64,000 bases of DNA. It comes from Phytoseiulus persimilis. Lineage: Eukaryota; Arthropoda; Arachnida; Mesostigmata; Phytoseiidae. The position numbers and the translations under genes were made by a program. The notes beneath the pieces were generated by a model. That model saw only the letters and a list, made by a program, of their open reading frames with translations. It was not told where the DNA came from and ran no database searches. Positions 19,415-32,246 of this stretch are shown here, piece after piece. Positions within the stretch are counted from its first letter, which is position 1. Each line of letters starts with the position of its first letter. The DNA lies in the NCBI GenBank assembly GCA_037576195.1, contig CM075101.1, positions 45,632,001 through 45,696,000 on the forward strand. The letters run 5' to 3'.

Positions 19415-22400
19415 TCAACTCGGCTCCTGGAGCGATTTCGCGCAGAGAAGGAGGATCTCTTCGGGGGTCTTTCTCCAGTTCTCGATATCTTTCGCAACCT
19501 TGCACCACTCTTCACCATGTCGCGGTTCGGCTGCCGCGAAACGCTTCCGAACGTCTTCTCGCTGCTCTGGGGTTCCATGCAGGGTCTCGAACTTGTAGAA
19601 ATACGCCCAGGTGTCTCCGAAGTCCTGCTCGATCTTTATCGTGCGGTTGAACCACTCACGAGCTTTGCCGATCTTACGCTCCGCCCAGAATAGTTTCGAG
19701 ACCGCCAGAAGAACACGGGCGTCGTGCTCACATTTCTTCAGCGCGTCAACGCTCTTCGACTTTCGGCCGGGTCGAGGCTCCATGAAGATCGATTCTGCCC
19801 ACAGCCTACCGGAGGCGGGGCATTCCTGCATGGCCTTAGCCATCATTTTCGTTGCGATGTCTTTTTTGTCGGCTCGGCACTCGATCCGGATGGCTTCCAG
19901 CCAGAGCACATCGTTGCAGGGATTCCTCAGTCGGGCTTTCTCGATCACCGATCGAGCTTTGATCAGCATTCCGGTCTCCTCCTCGAGGTTCGCCAGGAGT
20001 ACCCAGAGAGGAACCGAGCCGGGGCAGGCCTTGATGCCCCGTCCGAAGACTTCTTTGGCCTTGTCGGATCGTTTCAACTGACACCAGATCTGGCCATACA
20101 TCATCCATAGCTTGGCGAAGTTGGGGTAATCCTCCACGCCCTTCTCGAGTATGTCCAGGGCCGCCTTGAGATCGCCGAGCGCCCACTCGAGTTTGGCGGC
20201 TTTCATGAGCACTCGACCTGTCGGTGCCGAAGCCCGAGCTTTGGCCAAGAGCCTCCGAGCACGATCGTATTCGTTGTTCTCCGACTCGAGTTTAACGGCG
20301 GCCAGCCAGATTTCCTCGGAATTCGGATTGGCTTTGAACGCCAAGCTGAGGATGGATCGCGCTGCTGGCACATCACCCGCTTGCCACTTGCTCTTGGCTC
20401 CCATGAGCCACAAGACCTCGGCCTGGGGACAATGAGCCACGGCTTTCTGGAGGAGAGCTTCGAGGGTTTCTCTGGTGCCGTGGTTCTTCTCGAAGAACGC
20501 CGCGCGCAACCAGATGCTCTTTTTGGCGGGGAATACAGCCAAGGCATGGCCGTAGATTGCGCGCGCACATTCGGGCGCCTGCTGATTCGCCCTCTGCTCC
20601 GCGTCGGCCAACCAGGTGTGCTTTCGATCCTCGTCTTCGATTCCGATTCCGATGACGTTGTCGATGATGGCTTGACAGGTTGCGATGGAACCCGCCTTCT
20701 CAGCTTCAACCGCGTCCTTCATCCAGAGCTCTCTGTTGATTTCTACTCCGTTGTCGGACAGGGATTTGATGGATCTCTCGATGATTTTCCCAACCATCTT
20801 CGAGTTCTTGTTGGCCTCCTCCAGCTTGGCGGCCGTTATCCAAATCTGACGGTCGGTCGGAATGTTCTCGCGAGCCTTGTTGAGGACCTTCCGCGCGTTT
20901 TCGTAGGTCTCCAAACGTGCCAGGGCCAGCCACAGCTCCACACTCGTCGGGCAGCACTCCACCGCTCGGGACAGCAGGATTCTGGCGTCTTCCACATCTT
21001 CCAGCTCGACCGCGTTCTTCCACAACCGAACCGAGTTCGGGATCTGTTCGAGAGCTTTACGATAAACCCTCTTCTGGAGACGCTTCTCGGTCTCTAGCTC
21101 GGCTGCCCTGATCCAGAGCCGAACCGAGTGGGGAAGCTGTCGAACCGCTTGCGCGATCACTGATTTGGCCATGTCCGCGGGTTGGAGTCGCGCGGCTTCG
21201 AGCCACACGTCCTCGGAGTTCGGACACATTTCAGCGCCTTCCATTATGAGATTCCGGGCGTTTTGGAGCTTCCCGGTGACTTCCTCAAGACGAGCGGAAG
21301 CGATCCACGCCGGAGCGTGGTTCGGATTCGTTTCCCTGACGGATTTCAGCAGCAGCCGCGCTTTCTTCACGTCCGAGATGTCCGCTCCGTGGTTGGGGAT
21401 CATCGACTGCAAATCGGTGAGGTAACCCTTGGGATCAACGACGGTCTGACCCGAGACGGAATCGGAGGCTTGCGTCAGCTTGATGTCCATCAACGTGTTC
21501 CGGGCCTGACCGATTTTCCTCAGATCGAGCTCGCCTGATGCGACACCGGGGAACGGTGAGGCCAGACCCGTCGTGGGATCTATGGCGTTCACGCCCTGGC
21601 CGCTGGTCATAGCACCCGCGATGACGCTATCCGGCAACGGGGTGAACTTTTCCGGTCTCGCGTTCCTTTGTTTCTTATTGCGAGCATCGCCGACCTCGGG
21701 AATGGCCATCCATTCATCGGTCGAGACTTCGGAAAGTTCACGTTTCAGATCAGAGAACTGCTGCTGGATTTTGGGTCTCTCTTGACGGTATTTCTCGATT
21801 TCGACACGCAGCCTCGCCTCCCGATAGTCCTTGCGCTTCTCGTCCATGCGTTTATCAACAGCTTCGTAGATCGCGTCGGCCTCCTCATCGTCCTTGTCGT
21901 ATGGATCTTTACTGAACAAGGATCCACCGTAACCTACACTCGACGGACGAAGAGACCAAATTTTAGAGAATGGCGTCGCCGCTCTGATAAGTTTCTGCGG
22001 AAACAACGAGTCCACGGCGAGACTCGACGATGAACGACTGATTTGGCAAAAGTACATAGCTCGGTCAAGATCTGCTGCTATGCAACAAGGTTCACTACCA
22101 CTTACCGTTGAACTCATCAAAATTCGCGTCATTCAAATCCTCGTCATCGTCGTCGTCTTTTCGCGATTTCTTCGCCGGTTGCTGTCCGTGCCGGTCGTCA
22201 GGCACATCGGAACTCTCTCTCGCAGGACCGATGTCAGACCTCGAAAAATGATTAGGAAATGAGCTGCCAGAAACAAGCTTCGAACGGTGGGGTCTCGATT
22301 CGATGGGCTGCGCCCTCGAACTGAGCTCTCCAACCTAATCCGGCATCGGCACGGTTGATGGCAGTTGCAAAAAAACGCGAAAAATTATCCTCTCCTTACC

Positions 22401-22485
22401 GTGTTGTGAATCCGGTGGCTCCTCGTCCAACACCGGCGACGTAACCCAGAGGTGCCTGCGATCCCAGGAAAACTTTCCTTTTCAT
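19415..22485 (-). CDS. PRPF6: PRPF6, U5/tri-snRNP pre-mRNA processing factor 6
   Basis: Exons 22485-22400, 22239-22106 and 21933-19415 give 2739 nt, 912 residues (human 941), with matching phases. PRPF6 is the HAT/TPR-repeat scaffold that bridges U5 and U4/U6 snRNPs in the tri-snRNP. The first exon encodes the PRP1 N-terminal signature ([16 protein letters not shown]). Exon 2 encodes SDIGPARE and an acidic [10 protein letters not shown] stretch. Exon 3 begins YGGSLFS, then [47 protein letters not shown], the [17 protein letters not shown] and [19 protein letters not shown] block, and about 19 HAT-type repeats with LWLAAARLE-like helices, ending near [16 protein letters not shown] and [11 protein letters not shown]. 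Introns are only 160 and 172 bp; one 2.5-kb exon holds most of the protein. A frame extending upstream of 21933 is intron read-through and is not the start. Confidence 0.97.
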
Positions 22486-25400
22486 GGCAGCCCCGGGGGC
22501 ATGCATCCTGCCCGAGCGAGTTGGAGGTTGCGGAGATTGTAACTCAGAAGCAGTCACTCGAATTTCAGTGATCAGTTCGCGAATCCAGCGATCGGCGCTA
22601 TTTAGAACCAGTTTCTTGCGGAGTCCTCCGGGTCATCAGGGCGCTGTCCGCTGACCTCAAGAAAATATTCCCCCACGATCAATGGAGATATACAGCGAGA
22701 CACGTTGCACTCAAATACACGTTACCGGACTCTGCCGTGCGTGGAGCCGCTGGAAGCTCACACCTGGTATCGAAATAAAAACACACCGGCTATTGGTGGG
22801 ATTCAAGATGGCGTCGGCCGCCGAATATGAGAGAGAGTGAAGCAGATAGGGATGGAACCGCGTAGCTTTGAACAACAAGAATGACCGAAACCGTGTAGAT
22901 CATTTCGCTGTCCAAGACAATCCATCTGTTGGACATCATATCCATCGGAGGAGCCGGCGACCAAGCTCCCAGGATGTTCTATGGCCAAACAGGAAATCAC
23001 ACATCCCTGGCATACCTGTCTGATTCCGTAAGGAGCCCGGAGTTCTGTTCCCGCTGGAAGAGCACGGTTCTACGCACCACAAGTCCTCTACAAGAGGTCA
23101 TTCCGCAAGGTCCAGACCAGGGCTGGCCCGCTGAGGGCAAATCGTTGTGAGGGAATTCATACAAGTTCAGCAGACTCTCGGCACCATACGTGAGATGTGT
23201 GCCTAAGAAGATGCCCCGAACCACTTGGGTTGCTGAAACGGGCTATGACGGCGGACCACTCCCCTTTGGGGTTGCGATCTGGTTCAGTCTTGGGTCCCGT
23301 GGATAATCTTATATCTCGCCATAACTCCACGAGCCCTCCTCAGTCAGAGAAACCCTCATTCCTTCCAAAGGTCGATTGGGCTCAGGGATAATCGACCAGG
23401 GGCGGACCCCGGCGGACCCTGACGATCCTGCGGCAAGCAGCTCACTGCCTCAACCCTCATCCAAACCGAGGATCAACAAAAGAAGAGCAAAACGGGTGCT
23501 GCCCCAAGAAGAGTGTTGCTCAGGTGAACAGTTGCAGACACCCGTCTGATCGAAAATCCAATAGCGATTGGGCATACGCGCAAGATTTCCTTTTGACCGA
23601 ATTCTATAGAAAACTCCGCAGCCAGCTGCTGCACCGCACCGGAGATCTTCTCGGATTCGTTCGAATATGGCTGAGCTCGCTGTGAACAGAAGTTTCCTCG
23701 GACGTTTCATTAGAGACGCATCCGGGACGGGCTTTCGACTCGAACGGCAAATCCAACTTCTGTCAGAATCGCAGCCGTGAACATCGAGTTCGAAAATGCG
23801 GTTTTCCGATTCTCTGCGCAAAGCAAAGTCGGTAAGTTTCGGAGAGTTTCTTGATCGCCGCATCGCGTGGGCAGAAATCCACCCAGAGTCTCACTCCGCC
23901 CTCAACAGAGGTCGTTCCAATCAATATTTTCAACCCTTCAATTTCCAATTATCAATAATTTGTCAAGTGTGCTTGCGATCTCGCGTCGCGCTGCTTTTCG
24001 GAATCGAGAGTCTCGCTTCTGACCCGGTTCACTGGGCGGTCAAGGCCCATTCTTTCATTTCGGCCAGTTCCACGAGGGTGAGCGGTCCCTGAGCCGGTAA
24101 GACAAGTCGCGAAACAAGGCTGCTTCCCTCGGAGCAAAAGAAACTCTCATGAGGGTACCGATAGACACTGACATTCCTCTTTTCAGGTTTAAGTCGAATA
24201 GGTGTAGCAACATCCGGACGACCAGACGTCTCGGGCACAACAAGTTCGAGTTCTGAGAGGGAACTTCCCGTGAGGATATCACAATTTGATCGCTCTCAAT
24301 GAACCAGGTCCTCGTTCGCCACCCGCTCGCCTTGTGAGGCGATTCCCGCACCCCGAGATCCCATGTCTTCAACTGATGGCTTGGCGGGCCTCAAGTGAGC
24401 ACTAAATGTTTCAGCTGTCCACACTGTAAACAGATCTCAAGTTGCCGTTACAAGCGGAGGAAGCTCCTCGGTCTAATGAGAGCCATGATCTCTTCCTGTA
24501 GGTAAGTGAGCGGACTTGTTCTTGTCGTGGATGATGTTCTCCTGTATCTAGTCTGAAGCAAATGTGTCCTGGGCGGTCTTGACAAAAATCGGCCACTCAG
24601 GCTCCCTGAGCCCGCAACAGCATCCACCATCACCACTCCCGGCTAAGAGCGGGTAGGTTTCCATTTTTCAAATGTGTAGCTCTCTTCCAGTTGAAGTCGC
24701 TGTCATCCAGCCACCGTGGCGCGACCAGCTGATACTCGTTCGCTCACCACTGGGCGGAATATCCTCTGTCTGGAACTCCCTATCCACTGGATTCCAAGCC
24801 TTCAGAAGTCGTTCTATCTCGGTCTCTACAGCTGTCGCTTTCTAAAGTGCGAGAAAATTGAGAGAGCGCTACGCCAGTCATTGGGGTGCGGAAAACGAGC
24901 AACGGAGGAAAATCGATACAGAAACAGAATCTGCTTGACACGGTTGCCTCAGATGCTCCTCCTGGATTGACGAATGGAGTGAGGTCGCGCGAATGCGTCC
25001 CTGAACGAGTACGGAATCGGAAACAGCACTTGAGGACGAACGGAAATCATGGGATAGATCTAGCGCGGAACACACACGCAAGCGGCTTCTCATCGTACAC
25101 TCCCCCATCTGTCTGATTAACAAGGGAGGGAATTTTGTTGGCTTTTTCCCAACGGCCGGCTGTTCGCGTTCTGAGATCGCTTGGTGAGACTCTTGTTCAG
25201 TTTTCTCGGGAACTTCATCGAACGCATCTGGCTTCACCAGTGTGTTCTGTTGAAGGATTCAGCAGGGAAATCTCCTGTATTCTGCTCAGTAGGTGATCAT
25301 TCAGTGGCGGAAGTGGATTTCTCACATAAATAGCGACTCACATTCCATTGTGCTGATTTGCGCCGTGAGCATTGGCTCGTAGTCTGCCGGACCAGTTCCT

Positions 25401-26596
25401 CTTACTCATGTCAATGAGTCCGAGAATCGCTCGCGTTCGACAAATGCGAATTATTCCCCCTCGGATACCGGGCTTCGTTTTGACTTATCATTAGGGCTGC
25501 GAGAAATATGCGAAGACAGGGAGCACTGTGTACTCAGACTGTGTAACTTGAGAATACCCGCTTGGAGAACCAAGTGTGAATCATGTGCCCGACAAAGACG
25601 CGCCACACAGCGAAATGATTCCATCAAGAAACCATCAGGTTTTTGTTTAACCGCTACGGCGTTCCCGATCGCTGCAAATTCGTCCGGAGCCGACCGAACG
25701 ATGTCGAGCGCTAATTCACAAGTTCTCTGAAACTCGAGCTTCGGAGTCCTGTTGGCCACAAGTTTGAGCAGTTGCTCCGATTCGCTGAGTTTTATTCTCC
25801 TTCCGTCCCTGGGATTCGAATGGACCTCCTGTTCTATTCGCGGGAACGATTTTTGTCGTTCAAACATCCGGCTGGAAGGCCCAGATGACAACAGGGTGGA
25901 CTTCAAGAACATCTACTCGCATAGCTGTTTTGAATCTGCTTCCATGAGTTTCAAGAACTCTCCCTCGGGCTTCGATCGTCGCAATCGCATCTTGAGTCAC
26001 TCAACATGTTCTCCCTTGGCGTCTTGGAGCTGCTGGGGGAAACTCAAACCAATTCAAACCCCGCTCACTACTCCCGGTTCTGTTCCCTCTCCTGTTGTTT
26101 TCCCTAAAAAATACACATATATTATGTCGGTCCTTGCGGAATCATCTTTGTGCGGGTGGCTCCGAAGACGTTGCGATACAGCCTGCGGTTCGTCAACATC
26201 CATTACGGCAGTGCCTGTAAAGACTCTAGGAAACTTATTCCCTCAAGACTTTCTCTACCGTCGGCTCCTGGCATCTCTCTCTACGCCCTCCTCTATCTCT
26301 CCAATCCCCAGTCCCCGTGTCGCTTGATTGGAATCTTTGGAGTGTCTTCCCTTCAGCCTAATTTGCGCGAACCCATCTTCTGCAGGTTTATTTCCTCTGC
26401 AACTTGTTTCTTCCTTCCACAACTGGTCTTCCCCTCTGCAGCTGTCCATCCCTGTTCCTCGTCGAAATCCCTTCCCCAGCTCGGCGGCCTAAAAAGCATT
26501 TCGGGGGTGGACTCCACCCATGCGCCACCCTGGCTCCTTTCCTTGATCTCAGCGCTGTGTTTTGTTTCTGGTGTAGGCTGCGCGGCAACGCATCCA
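22486..26596. other. Intergenic region between divergent PRPF6 and CERT1
   Basis: About 4.1 kb. Near the PRPF6 end, CGCCATCTTG on the minus strand (22804-22813) resembles a YY1 site, a common element of housekeeping promoters. The rest shows only unstructured short frames. Just before the CERT1 start, a polypyrimidine tract ending GTAG (26576) suggests a 5' UTR intron acceptor. Confidence 0.4.
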
Positions 26597-29500
26597 ATGG
26601 CGGCGGAAGACGGCACTACTATCCTATCGGACGAAGAGGAAGAAGCGTGTGCTCCCATAAGTCTCCATGGAACCTTGCACAAGTGGACCAACTACATCCA
26701 CGGCTGGCAGCAGAGATACTTCGTACTCGTCAACAAAACCCTCAGCTACTACAAGTCCGAAAATGATTCCAGCTTTGGCTGCAGGGGAGCCGTCAGCATA
26801 CAAAAGGCCGTCTATAAGGTAGGCCAGCGATCCGGTTCAATTCTTTACAGCATACGTCTCTGCGTCGGACACGTCGGCGGTTTGGGACAGTTTCAAGAGA
26901 ATTCCAACCACTGGTTCACTAGCGCGACCCGAGTCAATCACGCAGCTCTTCGCTCCGCGTCGCAGGAGCTCAGACTGTCCTCGTTCTGTCATGATTTTTA
27001 CGCGCCTGCACTCCGCATGGCAAGTTCCACGACCGAGGTTGCTATCATCGACAACTCGTTTCCGGGGAAGTTCTCAGTGTCACTGCGATTTCTCCTGCAG
27101 AAGCCAATTTTTGAGACAATGCCGTCACTGGCACCGTCGACTCACTCCAGCTGTTCAACTTCTGGGCAACGCGCGCAATTTTTCGTCGCTTGAAAGAACC
27201 AACACGGATCCAGTGACCACCTGCCCGGGAAGCCGCACATTGTGGCATGTGTGACGGGTTCTCTCGGTCCTGGAACTATTCAGCAGTTTCTAAACAATTT
27301 GTTAGCCGCATTCTCGGAACTCACCCGACTAACGTTTGATGCATTCCAATCTATCTTTGAAATTAGCCCCATGAATTCGACGAATGTCGCTTCGATATCG
27401 GGGTGGTCAACGGAGACATGTGGTACCTGCGGGCCGACGACGTCGGAACACGGAACAAGTGGCTCGAGGCCATCGAGAGTCATAAGAATGCAGACAGGTG
27501 AGCGTTTTCCAGTTCAGTGGGATCTTACGTAACAGCCGAGCCATGCAAATTCATCTCCGAGCGTAGCGTAGGCGACTCGGGGAAGGATGATTCTGTCCAG
27601 CGTGACAAAGAGCCGAATCTTCGAGCTCTCTCTTGTGGCCAGCTCCTCCTCCCTTGAGTGAGCGGAGTAAACACGCTTCCTGTGAAGCTCCGTGCGAGGG
27701 TCCGACTAACCCATGATGTGTGATTGCAGCGCTTACGGGAGCGACAACTCCCTCAAGCGTCATGGGTCCTCGATCTCGATCGGTTCCACCATGTCCCAGA
27801 CATCGATGAGCTCCAGGAGGAGCCTCATCAAAGAGAAGCTCAGCGAAATGGATGCTTTCAAAGATATTTTGGCGAAGCAAGTAGACAGCATACAGGTGAG
27901 TTAGTTTCGTGGAAGGCGATTCATGACTGTGTGGTTCATACTCGAGGATCATGATTCAGGAGCTCTCCGGTTCCGATTCCCGAGGGCGTCTTGATCGACA
28001 GGTCTAGCTCAATGAGATTTGTATAATTTCAGTCCTTATACGAAGGGTTGGCGACTGTCGCTGAGATTCCACCCGCTGTGTCGGACATAGACGTGAAAGG
28101 CGAAGCGATGACTTTCAAAGCCACAAGTCACGCCCTACTCACTGCTTGTGCGCAATGTGTCGAGTTGGTCAACCAGCATGAAGAGACTTGGCGGAAAAAG
28201 CTCGACAGGGTTTGTACATTAGTTCCTAAAACACTTGGCTTATGACTATGATGAACCTATGCTGTTCCGAGGACTGCAAGCCGTGCGAGGCCGATCGGAG
28301 ATGCTGCTATTCCCGCGCCCATTCTCGAGAGTTGAGCCCGATTGCGTTTTGGTAGGACACGCGCTTGGTGGCGGAGGGAGCAAAGTCAGAACGCCTCACA
28401 AGCTAACCGAGACTGAGGAGCTAGGATCTATCAAATAGCGGTGCCCGTGAGCTTTGAGCGCTCAAATAACTTGGTTCATGGTTTCAGGAGGTTGAGCGAC
28501 GTAAAAAAGCAGAGGCGGCCGTGACTGCTGGTCAGGCCACGGACAACGCTCCCGCTGGCGGGGGAGGTCCGAAAAGGTCGTCTCTGATCAACTGTCCCGA
28601 TATGCTCGAGGGTCCGCATTCGCTGCTGAACGAAGAAGACTTTTTCGACGCTGTAGAAGCCTTCATCGAACAGAATGATCAAGAGGTTGAGCAGAAACGC
28701 CAAATCAGGAACAAAGTTCGTTTGCTACAGAATCCCCTTCCCGAAACAGCGAAGTCTCACCCGCTCAGCAAAGAGGTAGGTTCGCCTCGTGCTACGCATG
28801 TTTCGTAGCCGAAAATCCGACAGGTACCAAGGCCATGAGGCTCCGCCATCCGATCTCGGCAGCGAGGACGGAAGACATCGGGGCTTGGTGTTCGGAGCTT
28901 CGGGCCAACAACTATTCAATGTTCCCTTCTTTTCAAGATCGAAGAAACCACCAATGAGCAATTCCGATACGCGCTCATGGGTCTCGGCGGTGAAGGAGGA
29001 TGGCAGCTTTTCGCCGAGGATGGACTCATGAAGATGTATAAACGAGAGCTAGAGGTCGATGGATTGGTTTGCGATCCGCTCAAAGCTGTCCATGTGGTCA
29101 AGGTGAGTTTACAATACGCTTGTGAGCCATGCAGTTTTCCTCTTATAGAAATCTATACTCGAGTACCACCATGTCGACGGCAGTTGGAGCTGCTTGTGGC
29201 GAGAAAGGTTTGCGTTGTCGTGGAATCACATCGGAGTCATCTCGGACGAGATTCGATTACGACCTGCGAGTTCCATTCATCGCTCTCATTCGGAGTCGTT
29301 GTGCGCCCGCTCATCGGTCATTCTCGTGCATTTTTTGTCGATTTCATGTCGAACTTCTCGGTCAGTCTCGTATCCAGAACATCGACCACAAGCTGCTCAC
29401 GGTCGGGATTCCCAGATGGCTCGCTCACACCACACCATGCAGCCCGCTATCCTTAGGAATTATGCCACGGAGCTTGCGCGTGGTGTCAAGACCAAGGAGC

Positions 29501-32246
29501 CTTTAGTGTGGAGAAAATGGCGATGCGTGACTGGAAGCCAGAGGAGCAGCCGGAGTGCTTGTTGTCAAAGCCTCACTTGGACTTCGAGAAAGCACCGTAG
29601 CATAAAGCTGTAGGCGGAGGGGGGGGGGGGAGGAAGGAGAATCGCGTCGTTCCCGCCCGAACGCTCTCGATTGGAGCCCCGAGTGAACTTGTGTCGAAGA
29701 CTGCTTCCGACCCCGGTTCGAAATTCGAACTGGTTGCAGAGCCCCGTTGAGTCTCCTGATGTCAGTCTCGATGTTCAACTCCTTGAGGGGTTGAATGAGG
29801 AATCACCACCCTCTAACCGGAACTTTTCGCTTACAGGGAGTGACCGCGCGGGAAATGTGCTACTACTTCTTCACACCGGAAGTTCGTTACGAGTGGGAGA
29901 CAACTCTCGAGTCTATGAACGTGGTGGAAGTTATCGAGAAAGACAAGACTCTGGTTTTCCATCAAATCCACAAACGTGTGTGGCCTGCGGCTCAGAGAGA
30001 TGCGCTCTTTTGGTCTCACATGGAACAGATCGAGGGCGACTGCGAGGCCGGCGAAGATCAACTCGGTCCCCCGGTCAGCGGCGACCTGTGCAGCACGTGG
30101 ATGGTGTGCAACAAGTCGTGCGATACCCCCGAAATTCCGGTGAGTGGACCCTCATTCTTCTGTTTGGAGAACTCGCAGCGTGGTGCGGTGACGCTTGTCG
30201 AACACACCGTTTCCTTTTGTCGGAGGAAAAGTTCGATTGGACTCGGAATTCCGCCTCAAGGTTGTTACGCGTGCAAACAGGACCCCGATGAGCCCAGGCA
30301 CCGAGGTTGGTGAACCGTACTCGCTCTTCTCCGAGATGTCGTAACGGTCGTTTCTGTTATCTACCGGAATCCAGCTGGTCCAGGTCCCTTCGGATTTCCC
30401 GAGAAACTTCGGTACGGCTTCGTCGGGTACCTTGGAACGCTTTTTGTATTCGATCAATCTGAGGAAGCGGCTCAGCCGACCGGCCGGGCGGGCCGCCCGC
30501 ACGCGAGCGGGATAACCGGCTTTGAGAGTGCCGGCGAATCTCTGCATACCCTGAACAAACGTGAATAACAAACCACTGTTTCTCCGCGCTCGCGAGGGCG
30601 GAAGGAAAGGAAGCGAGTCCGAAGCCGACTGTGGAAATGTTTCAGAGAGTCCGTGTATGAACCACTCTTCTCAGTTGCGCGCTCGCCATTCGCTCCCAAA
30701 ACGACTGGGCTCGTTCGCTCCCGTCCTGAAGGAGTCTTCCGAAACCGACGGCCGTGACCTCCTTGTGGTGCGTTCTGGAAACTCTCCGCGCCAACTTCAA
30801 CGACGGCTCAGTGGCTCCGGCGCTGCTCCCTCTCGACGAGACTATTCTTGTTCCTCGGGACGCCCTCCGAGTCCCAGAGAGTAGAAGGCCCTCATCGTTC
30901 CACGGCCGTTGCCTCACGCTTCCCAAGAGCAGCAGCAGGACCGAGACTGACGGCATCCCGTCCTCGCGTATTTCTGCCGTCGAATGCGTGATTTCCGTGG
31001 TCAGGCCTCGAGGAACCAATTCGACTCCGAGTTACTCGAGCAACGACCGATATTTCATACAGTTTGTTAATAAATCGAGGGACTTGAGTTGTTTGTTTTC
31101 GAAGCATCGGAGTGGTCGACGCCTAGTTTCCTCAGTCTCGTTATCAATTCTTTCCAGGTTGGTCGATGCCTTCGGGTGTTCTTGACAGTATGCCTTGTGG
31201 GCCAGACGTACGTTGTCGGAAATCCTGAGAGCGCGACGCGAGACAAGCTGACCACCCGGATTACATATTGCTCGTCGAGTAAGTATCTGTTGGTCGGATT
31301 TCTCCAGAGCGTCCTTGGAGGGAGCCGCGTTCCGGCTGAAGGCCTTGGATGCAGTCCAGTTTGGCCTCGCGGAAGATCATGGTCATTCAAGTTGAGAGAA
31401 TCGAAACGATGGATACACGAAAGTAGGGCTCGGGAAATATGAGTCGTTGGAGAGAAAAAAAACGTATCGTCTCGAGAATGATCACCCTCGATTTTTTTAA
31501 AAGTTATTCTCATATACCGAACCGTGAGAAACTGTTTCTCCCGCGGGGATCAGCCAGAAGTCAGGGCGCTTGGAATCAGAGGCGAGAGCTCGGCTTCCTA
31601 TGAGCCAATCATCCACAACAGCCTGTGGTTCTGTGAGATTCCGAGAAAAGCGGAGGAGAACCGTGGGCCCTAATCCTCCGTCGGCAGTCCTGGGAATTCC
31701 GAGGAGAATCCCGCTCTTCACGTCGAACCTCATCGTCTTCTGTGGGGCTCGGGAAACCTTTCGGTTGTTGCTGCTCGTACCCTGACCGAGGCTGCGAACC
31801 GCGGAAAGTAGGCTTTGCAGCGGTCGCAGTAGATATGGAAATCGCACGCAACGCAATTAGCGGGAAACTCGATGAGCTTTTCAACATCCGATATGCAAAT
31901 TGATTGGAGAGGGATGGTGAGCAACTCGGCCGCCATTTAGAGCGTTCATTGGGAGTGAATTCGATGTCCCATGAGCTCGTCCTTCGTGCCATGGGCGAGA
32001 GGATTTCCTCGTCGCACCGCAATATTCGTCGCTGAGACAACCGATTTGTTCCCTGTCGGAATTTCCTTTCAGCTGTCTTTGGAGATCTGAACTTACTAAC
32101 GAAAGCTCTTTCTTCCAGTCAACCCTGGCGGATGGGCGCCGGCATCTGTATTGCGATCGATCTATAAGAGAGAGTATCCTAAGTTTCTCAAAAGATTCAC
32201 CCTATATGTCAAAGAGCAAACCGAGAATAAACCAATCCTATTCTGA
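26597..32246 (+). CDS. CERT1: CERT ceramide transfer protein (COL4A3BP/STARD11)
   Basis: Nine coding exons: 26597-26818, 27367-27497, 27730-27895, 28033-28209, 28488-28775, 28938-29102, 29837-30139, 31158-31278, 32119-32246 (1701 nt, 566 residues; human 598/624). CERT carries ceramide from the ER to the trans-Golgi for sphingomyelin synthesis. A PH domain (about 22-114) targets PI4P at the Golgi ([32 protein letters not shown]). A serine-rich segment ([11 protein letters not shown]), equivalent to the PKD/CK1-phosphorylated motif of human CERT, follows. A coiled coil ([13 protein letters not shown]) comes next. An FFAT motif around residues 282-288 (EDFFDAV) binds ER VAP. A START domain (about 330-566) contains [34 protein letters not shown] and the terminal [12 protein letters not shown] and [10 protein letters not shown]. 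The END of exon 8 (A) joins TC of exon 9 to restore an Ile in the INPGGW motif. The loop before WMVCN is longer than in human. Confidence 0.95.
29619..29630. repeat. Poly-G tract (12) in CERT1 intron
   Basis: Twelve consecutive G in the intron between the sixth and seventh coding exons. Confidence 0.9.
30152..30550 (-). other. Antisense open frame inside a CERT1 intron
   Basis: On the minus strand, opposite the intron between coding exons 7 and 8 (its last 12 codons overlap the neighbourhood of exon 7's donor), an open frame follows a good acceptor (GTTTGTTCAG at 30551-30560). It contains [17 protein letters not shown], then [16 protein letters not shown] and [16 protein letters not shown]. 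The basic, Arg/Ala-rich start resembles a mitochondrial targeting region and the codon texture is gene-like. A possible upstream start with [11 protein letters not shown] exists near 30686. No family was recognised. It may be a small nested gene or chance. Confidence 0.25.

Noticed and set aside
20381-21097. Long plus-strand frames opposite PRPF6 (also 21182-21538 and 21668-22033)
   Set aside because: They are antisense shadows of the PRPF6 exon with no domain of their own.
21934-22132. N-terminal extension of the PRPF6 frame starting MTRILMSS
   Set aside because: It is intron 2 read-through; the spliced exons 22485-22400 and 22239-22106 supply the true N-terminus.
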